From: Candidatus Rokuibacteriota bacterium
GTDB taxonomy: Bacteria; Methylomirabilota; Methylomirabilia; Rokubacteriales; CSP1-6
NCBI GenBank assembly: GCA_003221515.1
Contig: QHSI01000008.1
Span: forward strand, 1 to 39,923
DNA: 39,923 nucleotides
Direction: 5' to 3'
Of this stretch, positions 23,983 to 32,961 are shown one piece after another. The first letter of the stretch is position 1; the number at the start of each line of letters is the position of its first letter. Both the position numbers and the translations under genes were made by a program. The notes beneath the pieces were generated by a model that was not told the DNA's origin, did not search any database, and worked only from the letters and a program-made list of their open reading frames with translations.

Positions 23983-24839
23983 TTCGGCGTCGGGACGAAG
24001 AGGCCGGTCGGCCGGAAGAGCATCGTCAACACCAGCACCACGAACGAGACGATCACCGCCTGGGCCGGGCTCACGACGATCGCGGCGTAGGACTCGAGCA
24101 GGCTCACGAAGATCGAGGCCAGGATCGAGCCGCCGAGGTTCCCCATGCCGCCGACGACGACCACGATGAACGCACGCAGCGTGAAGTCGAAGCCCATCGT
24201 CTGGGTGACGCCGGCGAACGGGCCGAAGAGGACGCCGCTCGCCGCCGCCATCGCCGAGCCGATCGCGAACACCGCGGTGTAGACGAGGGGCACCGGGATC
24301 CCCATGGCCTGGGCCATGAGGCGGTCCTGGGTCGTGGCGCGGATCCAGATGCCGTACTTACCGTATTTCAGGAAGAGCCAGAGGCCGCCCAGGATCAGGC
24401 CGGCCAGCACCGCGGTGGCGATCCGGTACCACGGGTACTGGAGGTGGAACAGCGTGAAGTCGCCGGGCACCGGCTCGCTGATCCGGCGCACGGACGGGCC
24501 CCACTGCCAGAGCGCGTACTTCTGGATCACCAGCGAGATGCCGAACGTGGCGAGGATCGTCGTGAGCGGATCGCGTCCGATCAGGGGCCGCAGCGTCGTT
24601 ACTTGAAGGACGGCGCCCAGCGCGGCGATGACGAGCGCCGCGCCGAGCAGCGCGAGCCAGTAATTCCCGGTCACGCCCAGCACGCTGGCGCCGACGAACG
24701 CGCCCAGCATCAGCAGGTCGCCGTGGGCGAAGTTGACGATGTCCATGATCCCGAAGATCAGCGTAAGGCCCGAGGCGACCATGGCCAGGACCATCCCGTT
24801 GACCAGGCCGTGGAGCGTCTGGACGAGGATCTGGTCCAT
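23979..24839 (-). CDS. livH: Branched-chain amino acid-type ABC transporter permease (LivH)
   Basis: 286 residues from ATG 24839 (MDQILVQTLHGLVNGMVLAM). Typical LivH blocks are ASGLTLIFGIMDIVNFAHGD near the N-terminus and VVVVGGMGNLGGSILAS near the C-terminus. Membrane partner of LivM. The frame remains open far upstream, but that region codes for livF on a different frame, so the later start is correct. Two bases separate the livF stop from its ATG. Confidence 0.95.
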   Translation of the reverse strand: MDQILVQTLHGLVNGMVLAMVASGLTLIFGIMDIVNFAHGDLLMLGAFVGASVLGVTGNYWLALLGAALVIAALGAVLQVTTLRPLIGRDPLTTILATFGISLVIQKYALWQWGPSVRRISEPVPGDFTLFHLQYPWYRIATAVLAGLILGGLWLFLKYGKYGIWIRATTQDRLMAQAMGIPVPLVYTAVFAIGSAMAAASGVLFGPFAGVTQTMGFDFTLRAFIVVVVGGMGNLGGSILASIFVSLLESYAAIVVSPAQAVIVSFVVLVLTMLFRPTGLFVPTPK

Positions 24840-24841
24840 GC

Positions 24842-25548
<707 letters not shown>

Positions 25549-25549
<1 letters not shown>

Positions 25550-26304
25550 CAGGTCTTGAGGTAGACCTCTTGGACTCGCGGGTTGGCCTGGATCTCCGCC
25601 GGCCTTCCCTCGGCCAGCACCTCGCCGTAGTTCAGGACGGTGATCGTCTGAGCCAGGCCCATCACGACCTCCATGTCGTGCTCCACGATGAGGATGGTCA
25701 GGTCGCGGGCGATGCGGCGGATCAGGTCGACCGTCGAATGCGTCTCCGCCACGCTCATGCCGGCCGTCGGCTCGTCGAGGCAGAGCAGCTTGGGCTCGGT
25801 GGCCAGCGCGATGCCGATCTCGAGGTTGCGCTGCTCGCCGTGCGAGAGGTTCGACGCCAGCTCGTCTTCCTTGCCGGCGAGCCCGACGTCGGCCAGGACG
25901 GCCCGCGCGCGGTCGATGACGTCGCGGTAGGCCCGGTGGTGACGCAGCATGCTCCAGTTGTGGCGACGGGACTGGCTGGCGATCCGCACGTTTTCCAGGA
26001 CGGTGGCGCCCGGTAATAGATTCGTGATCTGGTAGGAGCGCGCGATCGCCTTGCGCGAGATCGTGTGGGGCGGCAGCCCCGCGATGTCCTCGCCGTTGAA
26101 CACGATGCGGCCGCTCGTCGGCCGGAGCACGCCGGTCAGGCAGTTGAAGAACGTGGATTTACCCGCGCCGTTGGGGCCGATGACCCCGCGGATTTCGCCC
26201 CTCGCCACCGAGAGCGACACGTTGCTGAGCGCCGCGAGCCCGCCGAAGCGGACCGTCAGCGCCTTGGTCTCGAGGATCGTCGACGAAGAACTCAGCGCGG
26301 ACAC
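25549..26304 (-). CDS. livG: Branched-chain amino acid-type ABC transporter ATP-binding protein (LivG)
   Basis: 251 residues if GTG 26304 is used, which matches LivG length; the frame remains open to 26391, but that part crosses a strong hairpin and is unlike LivG. Walker A GPNGAGKSTFFN, signature LSHGEQRNLEIGIALA, Walker B LLCLDEPTAGMS and VEHDMEVVMGLA are present. No clear ribosome-binding site precedes the GTG, so the start is less certain than the gene. Confidence 0.94.
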
Positions 26305-26324
26305 GCGCGGCGTAACATAGAGGA

Positions 26325-26347
26325 GCGCCCCGGGTTTCCCGGGGCGC
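26325..26347 (-). promoter_or_regulatory. 10-bp perfect stem-loop between the SBP gene and livG
   Basis: GCGCCCCGGG and CCCGGGGCGC pair perfectly with a 3-base loop. It lies in the 97-base spacer after the solute-binding protein gene. Without a U-tract it is more likely to block 3' exonucleases and raise SBP expression relative to the permease genes, as intergenic hairpins do in other binding-protein operons (inference). Confidence 0.5.
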
Positions 26348-26401
26348 CCCGAACGTCGGGAGGTATGGGGGGCCCTGTCGAGGCCTCCCATGTCACCAGA
26401 C

Positions 26402-27706
26402 TCACGCGAATTTGCACGCCGGCGGGACGATCGTCTTTTCCTTCGGGATCGTTTCCAGCAGCTTGTGCTTGTTGTTCTCGATCTTGAAGATGAACTCCCG
26501 CAGGAACGCCTGGTGGTCTTCCTTCCGGATCGACTTGTCGCCCTGCGGGAAGTCGTCGCCTTCCTTGACCTCCATCCCCTCCAGGGCCTCGATCAGATTC
26601 ATGGTGTCTTCCCGGCCGCGGAACCGGGACTTCTGCATGCCGAGCTTCAGGAAATTCATCGCCTCGAAGTTCGACTGCACGTAGCGGTCCGGCAGCGGAC
26701 CGGACGGATCGATCTGCTTGAGGGCCGCGACGGCCTGGTCGAAGAACTTCTTGTGGTGCGGCGTGTTCAGCGGCGGGTCCATCACCGGGATGTAGCGGTT
26801 GATGCCCACGAATCCCTCGATCTTCTGCCCGAGCGCCGGCAGGTGGGTCGACTCCGCGATGGCGCCGTCGCCCGCGTACTTGTACTTCTTCGTCAGGCCG
26901 AGGTCGTAAACCGCGCTCGTGAAGTTGACGGCGTTGGCGCCGAAGAAGATGCCGAAGAGGCCGTCGAAGTTCCCGCTGATCTTCGAGACGAACGGCGCCA
27001 TGTCGGCGGTGCCCAGCGGCACGCCGGTGGTGCCGACGATCTCGCCGCCGTTCTTCTTGATCTGTTCGATGTACGCGTCGCGGGTCGACTGGCCCCACGC
27101 GTAGTCGAGAAACGCGATGTGCCACTTCTTGCCCATCTTGTTGACGAGGTACGGAGAGATCGCGACGGCCTGCGCCGGCGCGTAGTCGAACGGCCGGAAG
27201 ACGTAGCGGCTGCACTTGCTCGTGGTGATCGTGGTGTCGAGGCAAACGCCGATCATCCAGACCGTCTTGTTCTCCTCGAAGACCGGCATGCACGCCAGAC
27301 AGACGTTCGAGAGGTAGCCGCCCTCGGCGACGTCCACCTTGTCCTCGAGCACGAGCTTCTCGGCCTTGCGGCGGCCCACGTCGGGCTTGGACTCGTAATC
27401 GGCGACGACCAGTTCGATCGGGCGACCGTTCACGCCACCCGTGTGGTTGATCCGCTCGACCGCCATCTGGGTGCCGACCAGCGCGGTCTTGCCGCCGGCC
27501 GCGCCCGTGCCGGAGAGCGGCTGGAGCACGCCGACCTTGAACGGCTTGGCCTGGCCGAAGGCGTCGCGCCACGGCGCCGGGACCAGCATGGTCGCGCCGA
27601 CCGCGCCGGCCGCCGCCGACGAGAGCGCCAGGAATTTCCGGCGCGTCGTCTTGCCGCTCCACCACATGTTCTTCGCCCACGCTTCGTCGTGCCAGCGTTC
27701 AGCCAT
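26402..27706 (-). CDS. Liv-type ABC transporter substrate-binding protein with Tat-like signal
   Basis: 434 residues from ATG 27706, which follows a strong ribosome-binding site (AAGGAGGAA). The N-terminus has a twin-arginine-type signal, TTRRKFLALSSAAAGAVGAT, after 19 leading residues. Mature sequence starts near AKPFKVGVLQPLSGTGAAGG, the periplasmic-binding type-1 (LivJ-like) fold, followed by GTQMAVERINHTGGVNGRPIE and VADYESKPDVGRRKAEKL. Ligand could be a branched-chain amino acid, urea, an amide or an aromatic acid. It heads the Liv operon. Confidence 0.94.
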   Translation of the reverse strand: MAERWHDEAWAKNMWWSGKTTRRKFLALSSAAAGAVGATMLVPAPWRDAFGQAKPFKVGVLQPLSGTGAAGGKTALVGTQMAVERINHTGGVNGRPIELVVADYESKPDVGRRKAEKLVLEDKVDVAEGGYLSNVCLACMPVFEENKTVWMIGVCLDTTITTSKCSRYVFRPFDYAPAQAVAISPYLVNKMGKKWHIAFLDYAWGQSTRDAYIEQIKKNGGEIVGTTGVPLGTADMAPFVSKISGNFDGLFGIFFGANAVNFTSAVYDLGLTKKYKYAGDGAIAESTHLPALGQKIEGFVGINRYIPVMDPPLNTPHHKKFFDQAVAALKQIDPSGPLPDRYVQSNFEAMNFLKLGMQKSRFRGREDTMNLIEALEGMEVKEGDDFPQGDKSIRKEDHQAFLREFIFKIENNKHKLLETIPKEKTIVPPACKFA

Positions 27707-27720
27707 CAGGTGTTCCTCCT

Positions 27721-27747
27721 TGCGGCGCGCGCCGCAGGCCTGCGGCG
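27721..27747 (-). promoter_or_regulatory. Overlapping palindromes in the leader of the Liv operon
   Basis: TGCGGCGCGCGCCGCA (27721-27736) and CGCCGCAGGCCTGCGGCG (27730-27747) are perfect palindromes sharing seven bases, so only one can fold at a time. They lie 15-41 bases before the SBP start codon; the first abuts the ribosome-binding site. A weak -35/-10 pair (TTGCAC, 17 bases, TAAGTA) lies further upstream on the minus strand. Confidence 0.4.
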
Positions 27748-27835
27748 TGGGCAGCGTGGTAACCAGTGAAGAATTGTCCCTACTTACACTAACCGCTCGG
27801 GCCGTGCAAGGGTGCACCTATAAGCGGTGAACGTC

Positions 27836-28615
27836 CTACAGGGTCCCGGGATAGGCGCCGCCGTCGAGGACGAAGTTCTGCCCGGTGATGTAGCCGGCCT
27901 GCGCGCTGCAGACGAACGCGCACACCTCCCCGAACTCCGCCGCGGTGCCGAAGCGCCCCGCCGGATTCTGCGCCTGACGCTCTCGCGTGAGCTCATCGAC
28001 CGACCGGCCGCTGGACTTGGCCGCGGCCGCGATGGTGGAGCGCAACCGATCGGTGTCGAACGGCCCGGGCAGGATGTTGTTGATCGTGACGTTGTGCGCG
28101 ACGGTCTTCCGGGAGAGGCCGGCGATGAAGCCCGTGAGCCCGGCGCGGGCGCCGTTGGACAGGCCGAGGCTCTCGATCGGCGACTTCACCGAGACCGAGG
28201 TGATGTTGACGATGCGGCCGAAGCGCCGCGCGATCATGCCGTCGACCGTGGCCTTGATCAGGAAGATGGGCGTGAGCATGTTGGCGTCGATCGCCCGCAG
28301 CCACGCGTCGCGATCCCACTGGCGAAAATCGCCGGGCGGCGGGCCGCCCGCGTTGTTCACGAGGATGTCGGGCACCGGGCACGCCTGGAGCAGCGCGGCC
28401 CGCACCGCGTCGGTCGTGATGTCGCCGGCCACGGTCGTCACGCGCACGCCGGTCGCGTCGCGAATCTCCTTGGCGGCGGCCTCGAGCGCGTCCTTGGTGC
28501 GGGCGTTCATCGTGATGTTCACACCCTCGCGCGCGAGCGACATGGCGCAGCCCTTGCCGAGCCCCTTGCTGGCGGCACACACGATCGCGTTCTTGCCCTT
28601 GATCCCCAGATCCAT
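27836..28615 (-). CDS. SDR-family oxidoreductase lacking the YxxxK motif
   Basis: 259 residues. The Rossmann nucleotide motif is CAASKGLGKGCA (near residues 12-24), with NNAGGPPPG and the catalytic-type Ser in NITSVSVKS. Where classical SDRs have YxxxK the sequence reads LGLSNGARAGL, so neither Tyr nor Lys is at its place. A subgroup of FabG-like SDRs with SN-R in this position is known; their activity is unclear. C-terminus QNFVLDGGAYPG is typical. It sits after a DHDPS-family gene in the same direction, with a 32-base gap. Confidence 0.92.
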   Translation of the reverse strand: MDLGIKGKNAIVCAASKGLGKGCAMSLAREGVNITMNARTKDALEAAAKEIRDATGVRVTTVAGDITTDAVRAALLQACPVPDILVNNAGGPPPGDFRQWDRDAWLRAIDANMLTPIFLIKATVDGMIARRFGRIVNITSVSVKSPIESLGLSNGARAGLTGFIAGLSRKTVAHNVTINNILPGPFDTDRLRSTIAAAAKSSGRSVDELTRERQAQNPAGRFGTAAEFGEVCAFVCSAQAGYITGQNFVLDGGAYPGTL

Positions 28616-28647
28616 GGTCGTCTCGCTCCTGTCAGAGGGTGGTGAGT

Positions 28648-29586
28648 CTAGCGTCGCTCCGCCGCGAGTCTCGACGCGGCGAGCGCCCGCCGGATCGCTT
28701 CCCGCTCGGCGGCGCCGACGGGCGTGAGCGGCGGCCGGACGTGGGCGGCCGGGATCCGGCCGAGCAGGACGAGCGCTTCCTTCATCCGGTTGTGCATGTC
28801 GACGAAGGGCGGCGCGTAGAAGACGGCGACCAGCGGCGCCAGCCGGTCGTTGATCCGGCGCGCGCCGTCGAGGTCGCCTTTGGCGCACGCGTCGAAGAGC
28901 TCGGCCTGCAGGTCGGCCGTGACGCTGCCCATCCCCGAGATGGCGCCGTCGGCGCCCAGCAGGAAGCTGGCCATCAGCGACATCGTGAACGACGAGAGCA
29001 TCGCCACCGGGCGGCCGGTGGCGCGCACCGCGCGCAGGTTCGCCTCGAAGGCGACGATGTCGTTCGACCAGTCCTTCACCGCGGCGATCTGTGGGATCTC
29101 GGTGAGCCGGGCGAGGGTCTCCGGGGCGTACCCGATGCCCGAGGCGGGCGGGTACTCGAACACGACGATCGGAAGGTCGGCGCCGGCCGCGATCTCGGAA
29201 AAGTGGCGGAGCACCATGTCGGGCTTGAGCTGCGCGCCCCACATGAAGAGTGTCGGCGGGAAGACCAGGACACCCGCCGCGCCGGCGGCCCGCGCGTCGC
29301 GGGCCAGCTCGACTGCTTCGCGCGTGCCGTCGGCATAGACACCGGCGACGACCGGGCACGCGCCCGCCACCTCGTCCACCGCGATCGCCAGCGCCCGCTT
29401 TCGTTCCTCGCGGCTCAGCGAGGACACCTCGGAGGCGTGGCCGTTGGCGACGATTCCGGTGACCCCCGGCGTGTCGACGAGCCAGCGCAGGTGCCGGCGG
29501 TAGGCGACCTCGTCGATGGCGAGATCCGCGGTGAAGGGAAGCAAGTTGGCCGGCATGACGCCCGAGAACCGCAGCGGCTGACTCAT
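28648..29586 (-). CDS. Dihydrodipicolinate synthase / N-acetylneuraminate lyase family protein
   Basis: 312 residues from ATG 29586, preceded by GAGGAGATT. The (beta/alpha)8 class-I aldolase pattern is clear: GVMPANLLPFTADLAIDEVAYRRHL, GIVANGHASEVSSLSREERK, VVFEYPPASGIGY and the Schiff-base Lys in IAAVKDWSND. Members condense or cleave pyruvate-containing keto acids. This one lies among catabolic genes, so a sugar-acid or amino-acid lyase role is more likely than lysine synthesis. Confidence 0.9.
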   Translation of the reverse strand: MSQPLRFSGVMPANLLPFTADLAIDEVAYRRHLRWLVDTPGVTGIVANGHASEVSSLSREERKRALAIAVDEVAGACPVVAGVYADGTREAVELARDARAAGAAGVLVFPPTLFMWGAQLKPDMVLRHFSEIAAGADLPIVVFEYPPASGIGYAPETLARLTEIPQIAAVKDWSNDIVAFEANLRAVRATGRPVAMLSSFTMSLMASFLLGADGAISGMGSVTADLQAELFDACAKGDLDGARRINDRLAPLVAVFYAPPFVDMHNRMKEALVLLGRIPAAHVRPPLTPVGAAEREAIRRALAASRLAAERR

Positions 29587-29596
29587 CACAATCTCC

Positions 29597-30121
29597 TCAC
29601 CACCGCGAGATCTGCGCGGCGATTTCCTTGCTCGTGACGACCCGGCCGTAGGCCCGCCCGATGATGTCGAGGGTGGCCCGCTGGATCTCGGGCCAGAGCG
29701 TCGCCACGCCGTCCTCGACGACGCTGACCCGGTACTCCCGATGGAGGGCGCCGATCACCGTCGCCAGCACACAAATATCGGTCATCGTACCGGTCACGAC
29801 GAGCGATGTCACGCCCCGGGCGCGCAGCGCGCCGTCGAGCGACGTGCCGGCGAATCCGTCGTACCCTCGCTTCCGGAAAACCGGCTCGTCCGGCCCGGGC
29901 GCCAGCGCGGGCACCGTCTCGGCGCTCGGGGTGCCCTCGAGGCAGGAGGACGAGGGCAGGCCGAAGCCTCGGGGCGCTCCCGGCGGCGCTGGGCGGGTGC
30001 GGTGGGGGACGTCGGGACCACGCGGCACGCGTGCGCTGCCCCATCGCGGCTGGGCTCCATCCGGGCGCATCGCGATCCGCCGCCACGTTACGGGAACGGG
30101 TCCCGTCGCCCCCCACCGCAT
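29597..30121 (-). pseudogene. Isochorismatase-family hydrolase lacking its N-terminal half
   Basis: From about 29945 to the stop at 29597 the frame matches the C-terminal half of isochorismatase/nicotinamidase-like hydrolases: CLEGTPSAETVPAL, the catalytic Lys in VFRKRGYDGF, GTSLDGALRARGVTSLVVTG, and the nucleophile Cys in TMTDICVLATV. The part upstream to ATG 30121 is low-complexity and matches nothing; the conserved N-terminal DMQ-type Asp block is missing. The loss coincides with a pair of 38-bp inverted repeats (29982-30019 and 30099-30136). Probably inactive. Confidence 0.7.
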
Positions 30122-30136
30122 CCGCCCAGCGCCGCC
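29982..30136. mobile_element. 155-bp segment bounded by 38-bp inverted repeats (MITE-like candidate)
   Basis: The left arm (29982-30019) and the reverse complement of the right arm (30099-30136) agree at 35 of 38 positions; both begin GGCGGCGCTGGGCGG and end CGGGACC. A 79-base spacer without a gene lies between them. It sits just where the isochorismatase gene loses its 5' half. I see no target-site duplication and no transposase, so mobile origin is only a suggestion. Confidence 0.5.
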
Positions 30137-30154
30137 GCCCCCCCGTCATCGCGG

Positions 30155-31093
30155 TCAGCGGAGGCGCGGCAGGATGTCGCGCGCGACCAGCTCGACCTGC
30201 TCCGGCTCGTACCGATAGGGGATGAGGACGATCCGGTCGACGCCCGTCCGGACGTGAGCGCGCAGCTGCTCGACGCACTCGTCGGCGCTGCCGCGCACGG
30301 CGTGCTCGATCGTCGATTCGCTCCAGGCGGCCACGTCCCACTCGGTCTCGAGCCAGCGACGCATCGGCGCCTCAGTCGCCTCGCGCGAGCGCCCGACGTA
30401 GATCGCGAGCTGGTTGGTGCCGGTGAGCGCCGCCGGGTCGCGCCCGGCCGCGCGCGCGAACCCGACGATCTTCTCCCACGACTTCCGGTAGCTCTCGGGC
30501 GTGTAGAAATAGGTCAGCCAGCCGTCGCCCTTCGTGGCGACGCGCCGGAGCACGGCGTCGACGTAGCCGCCGATGAGGATCGGCGGGCGCGGCCGCTGGA
30601 AGGTTCGCGGCACCATGACCGCCTCGCGCAGGTTGAACTCGTCGGTCTGCAGCGTGACGCGCGCCTCGGTCCAGAGACGCGTGAGGATCTCGAGGTTCCG
30701 CTCGAAGAGCCGGCCGCGCTGCTTGAACACCACGCCGACGGCGTCGAACTCTCGCGCGTACCAACCCGCGGCGGCGCCCACGATCAGCCGGCCCTTCGAG
30801 ATCACGTCGAGCGTGCCGAGGGCCTTGGCGGCCACGGTGGGATTGCGCAGCGGGAGGACGAGCACGCCCGTCCCGAGCTTGATCCGGCTGGTCCGCGCCG
30901 CGATGGCGGTGAGGATGCCGACCGCGTCGAGGATCGGGAACGCCGGCTCGACACCGAGCAGCACGTGGTCCCACGCCCACAGCGACTCGAAGCCGAGCGC
31001 CTCGGCGCGCTCGGCGTACGCGTAGAGCGCGTCGACGTCCGGCGTCTCGGTCGGGCCGACGAAGTTCTTGATGGCGAGCCCGAAGGTCGTCAT
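30155..31093 (-). CDS. LLM-class flavin- or F420-dependent oxidoreductase
   Basis: 312 residues. Luciferase-like features include ALGFESLWAWDHVLLG, TSRIKLGTGVLVLPLRNPTVAAKALGTLD, GRLIVGAAAGWYAREFDAVG and RPPILIGGYVDAVLRRVA. The start is three bases after the CoA-transferase stop, so the two are translated from one message. Substrate unknown; the operon context suggests oxidation of an organic acid or CoA-linked compound. Confidence 0.93.
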   Translation of the reverse strand: MTTFGLAIKNFVGPTETPDVDALYAYAERAEALGFESLWAWDHVLLGVEPAFPILDAVGILTAIAARTSRIKLGTGVLVLPLRNPTVAAKALGTLDVISKGRLIVGAAAGWYAREFDAVGVVFKQRGRLFERNLEILTRLWTEARVTLQTDEFNLREAVMVPRTFQRPRPPILIGGYVDAVLRRVATKGDGWLTYFYTPESYRKSWEKIVGFARAAGRDPAALTGTNQLAIYVGRSREATEAPMRRWLETEWDVAAWSESTIEHAVRGSADECVEQLRAHVRTGVDRIVLIPYRYEPEQVELVARDILPRLR

Positions 31094-31096
31094 GGC

Positions 31097-31864
31097 CTAG
31101 CCGAGGAACCGGCGCTCCGGGTCGAGCGAGCGGAGCATTTCGAGCTCGTCATCCGACGGCGGCTCGGTGGTCTCGATCTGCGCCGCCTCGAGCAGAGCGA
31201 AGCCCGTGTTCTGCCTGATGACGTCGGCGCTGACGCCGGGATGCGTCGCCTCGATCCGCATGCGCTTGCTGTCCGGCTCGAACCCGAGGATGCCGAGCGT
31301 GGTGACCACGCGCGAGACACCGCCGAAGAGCAGACCGGCGGCGCGCCGCGCGCCGTCGCCGCGAAGCCACGCCGGGCTCGTGACGAAGTCCACGCGCTCG
31401 ACGAACCGGCGCTTCTCGTGCGGGGTGACGATGATGACCTCGCGGCAGAGCGAGGCGATGTCGTTCGCCCCGCCCGTGCCCGGCAGCCTGACTTTCGGAT
31501 GCCAGTAGTCGGGGCCCAGCACGCTCGTGTTGATGTTGCCGTACTGGTCGATCTGGGCGCCGCCCATGAACCCGACGTCCACGAACCCGCGCTGGGCGAA
31601 CAGGAAGGCGTCGGTGATCCCGGGCAGCATCGTCGCCCGATGGGCGGCGCGCATCTCGTTGGTCGAGACGGGCAGCCGGCCCGGCGCGATCTGGGGCCCG
31701 ATGATGCCGCCCTCGATCACCATCGTCAGGCGCGGGGCGTGGCGCCGCTTGGCGAGCGCCGCGGCCAGCAGTGGCACGCCGACGCCCGCGAAGACCGCGG
31801 TGTCGTCGCGGAGCTGGCGCGCGGCGATCACCGCGAGGAGCTCGGCGGCGTTGAACCGGGTCAT
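31097..31864 (-). CDS. CoA-transferase subunit B (glutaconate/3-oxoacid type)
   Basis: 255 residues from ATG 31864. Family-I CoA-transferase beta features are AVIAARQLRDDTAVFAGVGVP, the likely catalytic Glu in MVIEGGIIGP, GGAQIDQYGNINTSVLG, LPGTGGANDIASL and VVTTLGILGFEPDS. It works with the alpha subunit encoded upstream to move CoA between organic acids. Its start codon lies in the first copy of a 65-bp direct repeat (31859-31993), which separates it from the alpha gene by about 125 bases. Confidence 0.93.
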   Translation of the reverse strand: MTRFNAAELLAVIAARQLRDDTAVFAGVGVPLLAAALAKRRHAPRLTMVIEGGIIGPQIAPGRLPVSTNEMRAAHRATMLPGITDAFLFAQRGFVDVGFMGGAQIDQYGNINTSVLGPDYWHPKVRLPGTGGANDIASLCREVIIVTPHEKRRFVERVDFVTSPAWLRGDGARRAAGLLFGGVSRVVTTLGILGFEPDSKRMRIEATHPGVSADVIRQNTGFALLEAAQIETTEPPSDDELEMLRSLDPERRFLG

Positions 31865-31993
31865 TGTATCGATCGCGAGAGGCCGGCGCCGGCCGAGGGT
31901 GGCCCGGGAGAGACGCTTGGCTCGGTCATTGTATCGATCGCGAGAGGCCGGTTCCGGCCGAGGGTGGCCTGAGAAGACGCTTGGCTCGGTCAT
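31859..31993. repeat. Two direct 64/65-bp repeats plus a partial third between CoA-transferase subunit genes
   Basis: Unit 1 (31859-31923) and unit 2 (31924-31987) both begin GGTCATTGTATCGATCGCGA, carry a GGCCGG-N2-CCGGCC palindrome and end GACGCTTGGCTC; a third copy starts at 31988 (GGTCAT). They differ at only a few positions. Each unit contains ATGACC on the minus strand, so the ATG of subunit B and the stop of subunit A both lie at repeat edges. Confidence 0.9.
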
Positions 31994-32961
31994 CGCGTGA
32001 GCTCGCGAGCGCGCTTGGCCTGGAGGGCCAGCCGCTCGCTGCCGAAGAGGTCGAGGTAGTCCGTCCAGGCCGGCGGTCCGTAGACGTAACGCTCGAGGTA
32101 GTCGCCAACCGCGCCGGGCCCACGCGCGTCGATGGCCGCCGTGTACTCCGCGAAGTGATCGTAGTCGGCCTCGTAGAGGCCGTAGCACTCGTGGGGGAAC
32201 GAGCCGAACGGCACGTGGACGAGCGCGTCGACGGCAAACCCCGGAATGACGGTGCGGTCGGGATACCGGCGCGTCTCCTCCTCCGGGACGATCTCCTCGG
32301 TCGTCACCAGCACCGTCGTCGCCGCGCGCGCGATGTCCGCGTCCATGTGCGGATAGCCGTCGATCTGGCAGTTCCCGAACACGTCGGCGCGATGGACGTG
32401 GATCAGCGCGACGTCGGGGAACAAGGCCGGCACCGCCGCCAGCGTCTCGCCGGTGTAGGGATCCTGGATGGTCTTGAGGCCGCCGACGCCGACCAGGTCC
32501 GAGCCGAGCATCGTCAGCGCCGGCAAGAACGGCACGCCCATCGCGCCGGCCCGGAACCGGAGCCCGAGCGCGAGATGACTCCACTCTTCGAGCGCGACGG
32601 CCCCGGTCTCGACGTAGTGGCGGAGGATTTTCGACACGCCCCACGGCAGACCGATCGACATCCACGCGGTCACCACGCGCGACACCGCGCCGGCCGCCAT
32701 CAGCAGCTCGCCCTCGGTGCAGGTGAGGTTGCGCGAGAGCGTGAGCGCGCGCCGCCGCTGGCGGAGCACCTCGCGCACCAGGGCCAGCGGCGTGCGCGAG
32801 AAGAGGCAGCCGCCGACGCTCAGGTGGTCGCCGTCCTTCACGCGGCCGACGGCCTCCTCGAGGCTCGTCAGCTTCTCGCCTGCCGACTTCGGCTTGGCCT
32901 CGACGCGGCGGCGGGCCGCGATGAAGTCGTACTCGGCGGGATTCAGGTCAGGATCTCCCAC
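31990..32961 (-). CDS. CoA-transferase subunit A (glutaconate/3-oxoacid type)
   Basis: About 323 residues from GTG 32961. No ATG is available near the expected N-terminus, and this GTG gives VGDPDLNPAEYDFIAARRR, overlapping the end of the cysteine-synthase gene by 19 bases. Subunit A features are AVGRVKDGDHLSVGGCLFSRTPLALVRE, SRNLTCTEGELLMAAG, IHVHRADVFGNCQIDGYP and DADIARAATTVLVTTEEIV. It pairs with the product of 31097-31864. Confidence 0.9.
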   Translation of the reverse strand: MGDPDLNPAEYDFIAARRRVEAKPKSAGEKLTSLEEAVGRVKDGDHLSVGGCLFSRTPLALVREVLRQRRRALTLSRNLTCTEGELLMAAGAVSRVVTAWMSIGLPWGVSKILRHYVETGAVALEEWSHLALGLRFRAGAMGVPFLPALTMLGSDLVGVGGLKTIQDPYTGETLAAVPALFPDVALIHVHRADVFGNCQIDGYPHMDADIARAATTVLVTTEEIVPEEETRRYPDRTVIPGFAVDALVHVPFGSFPHECYGLYEADYDHFAEYTAAIDARGPGAVGDYLERYVYGPPAWTDYLDLFGSERLALQAKRARELTR

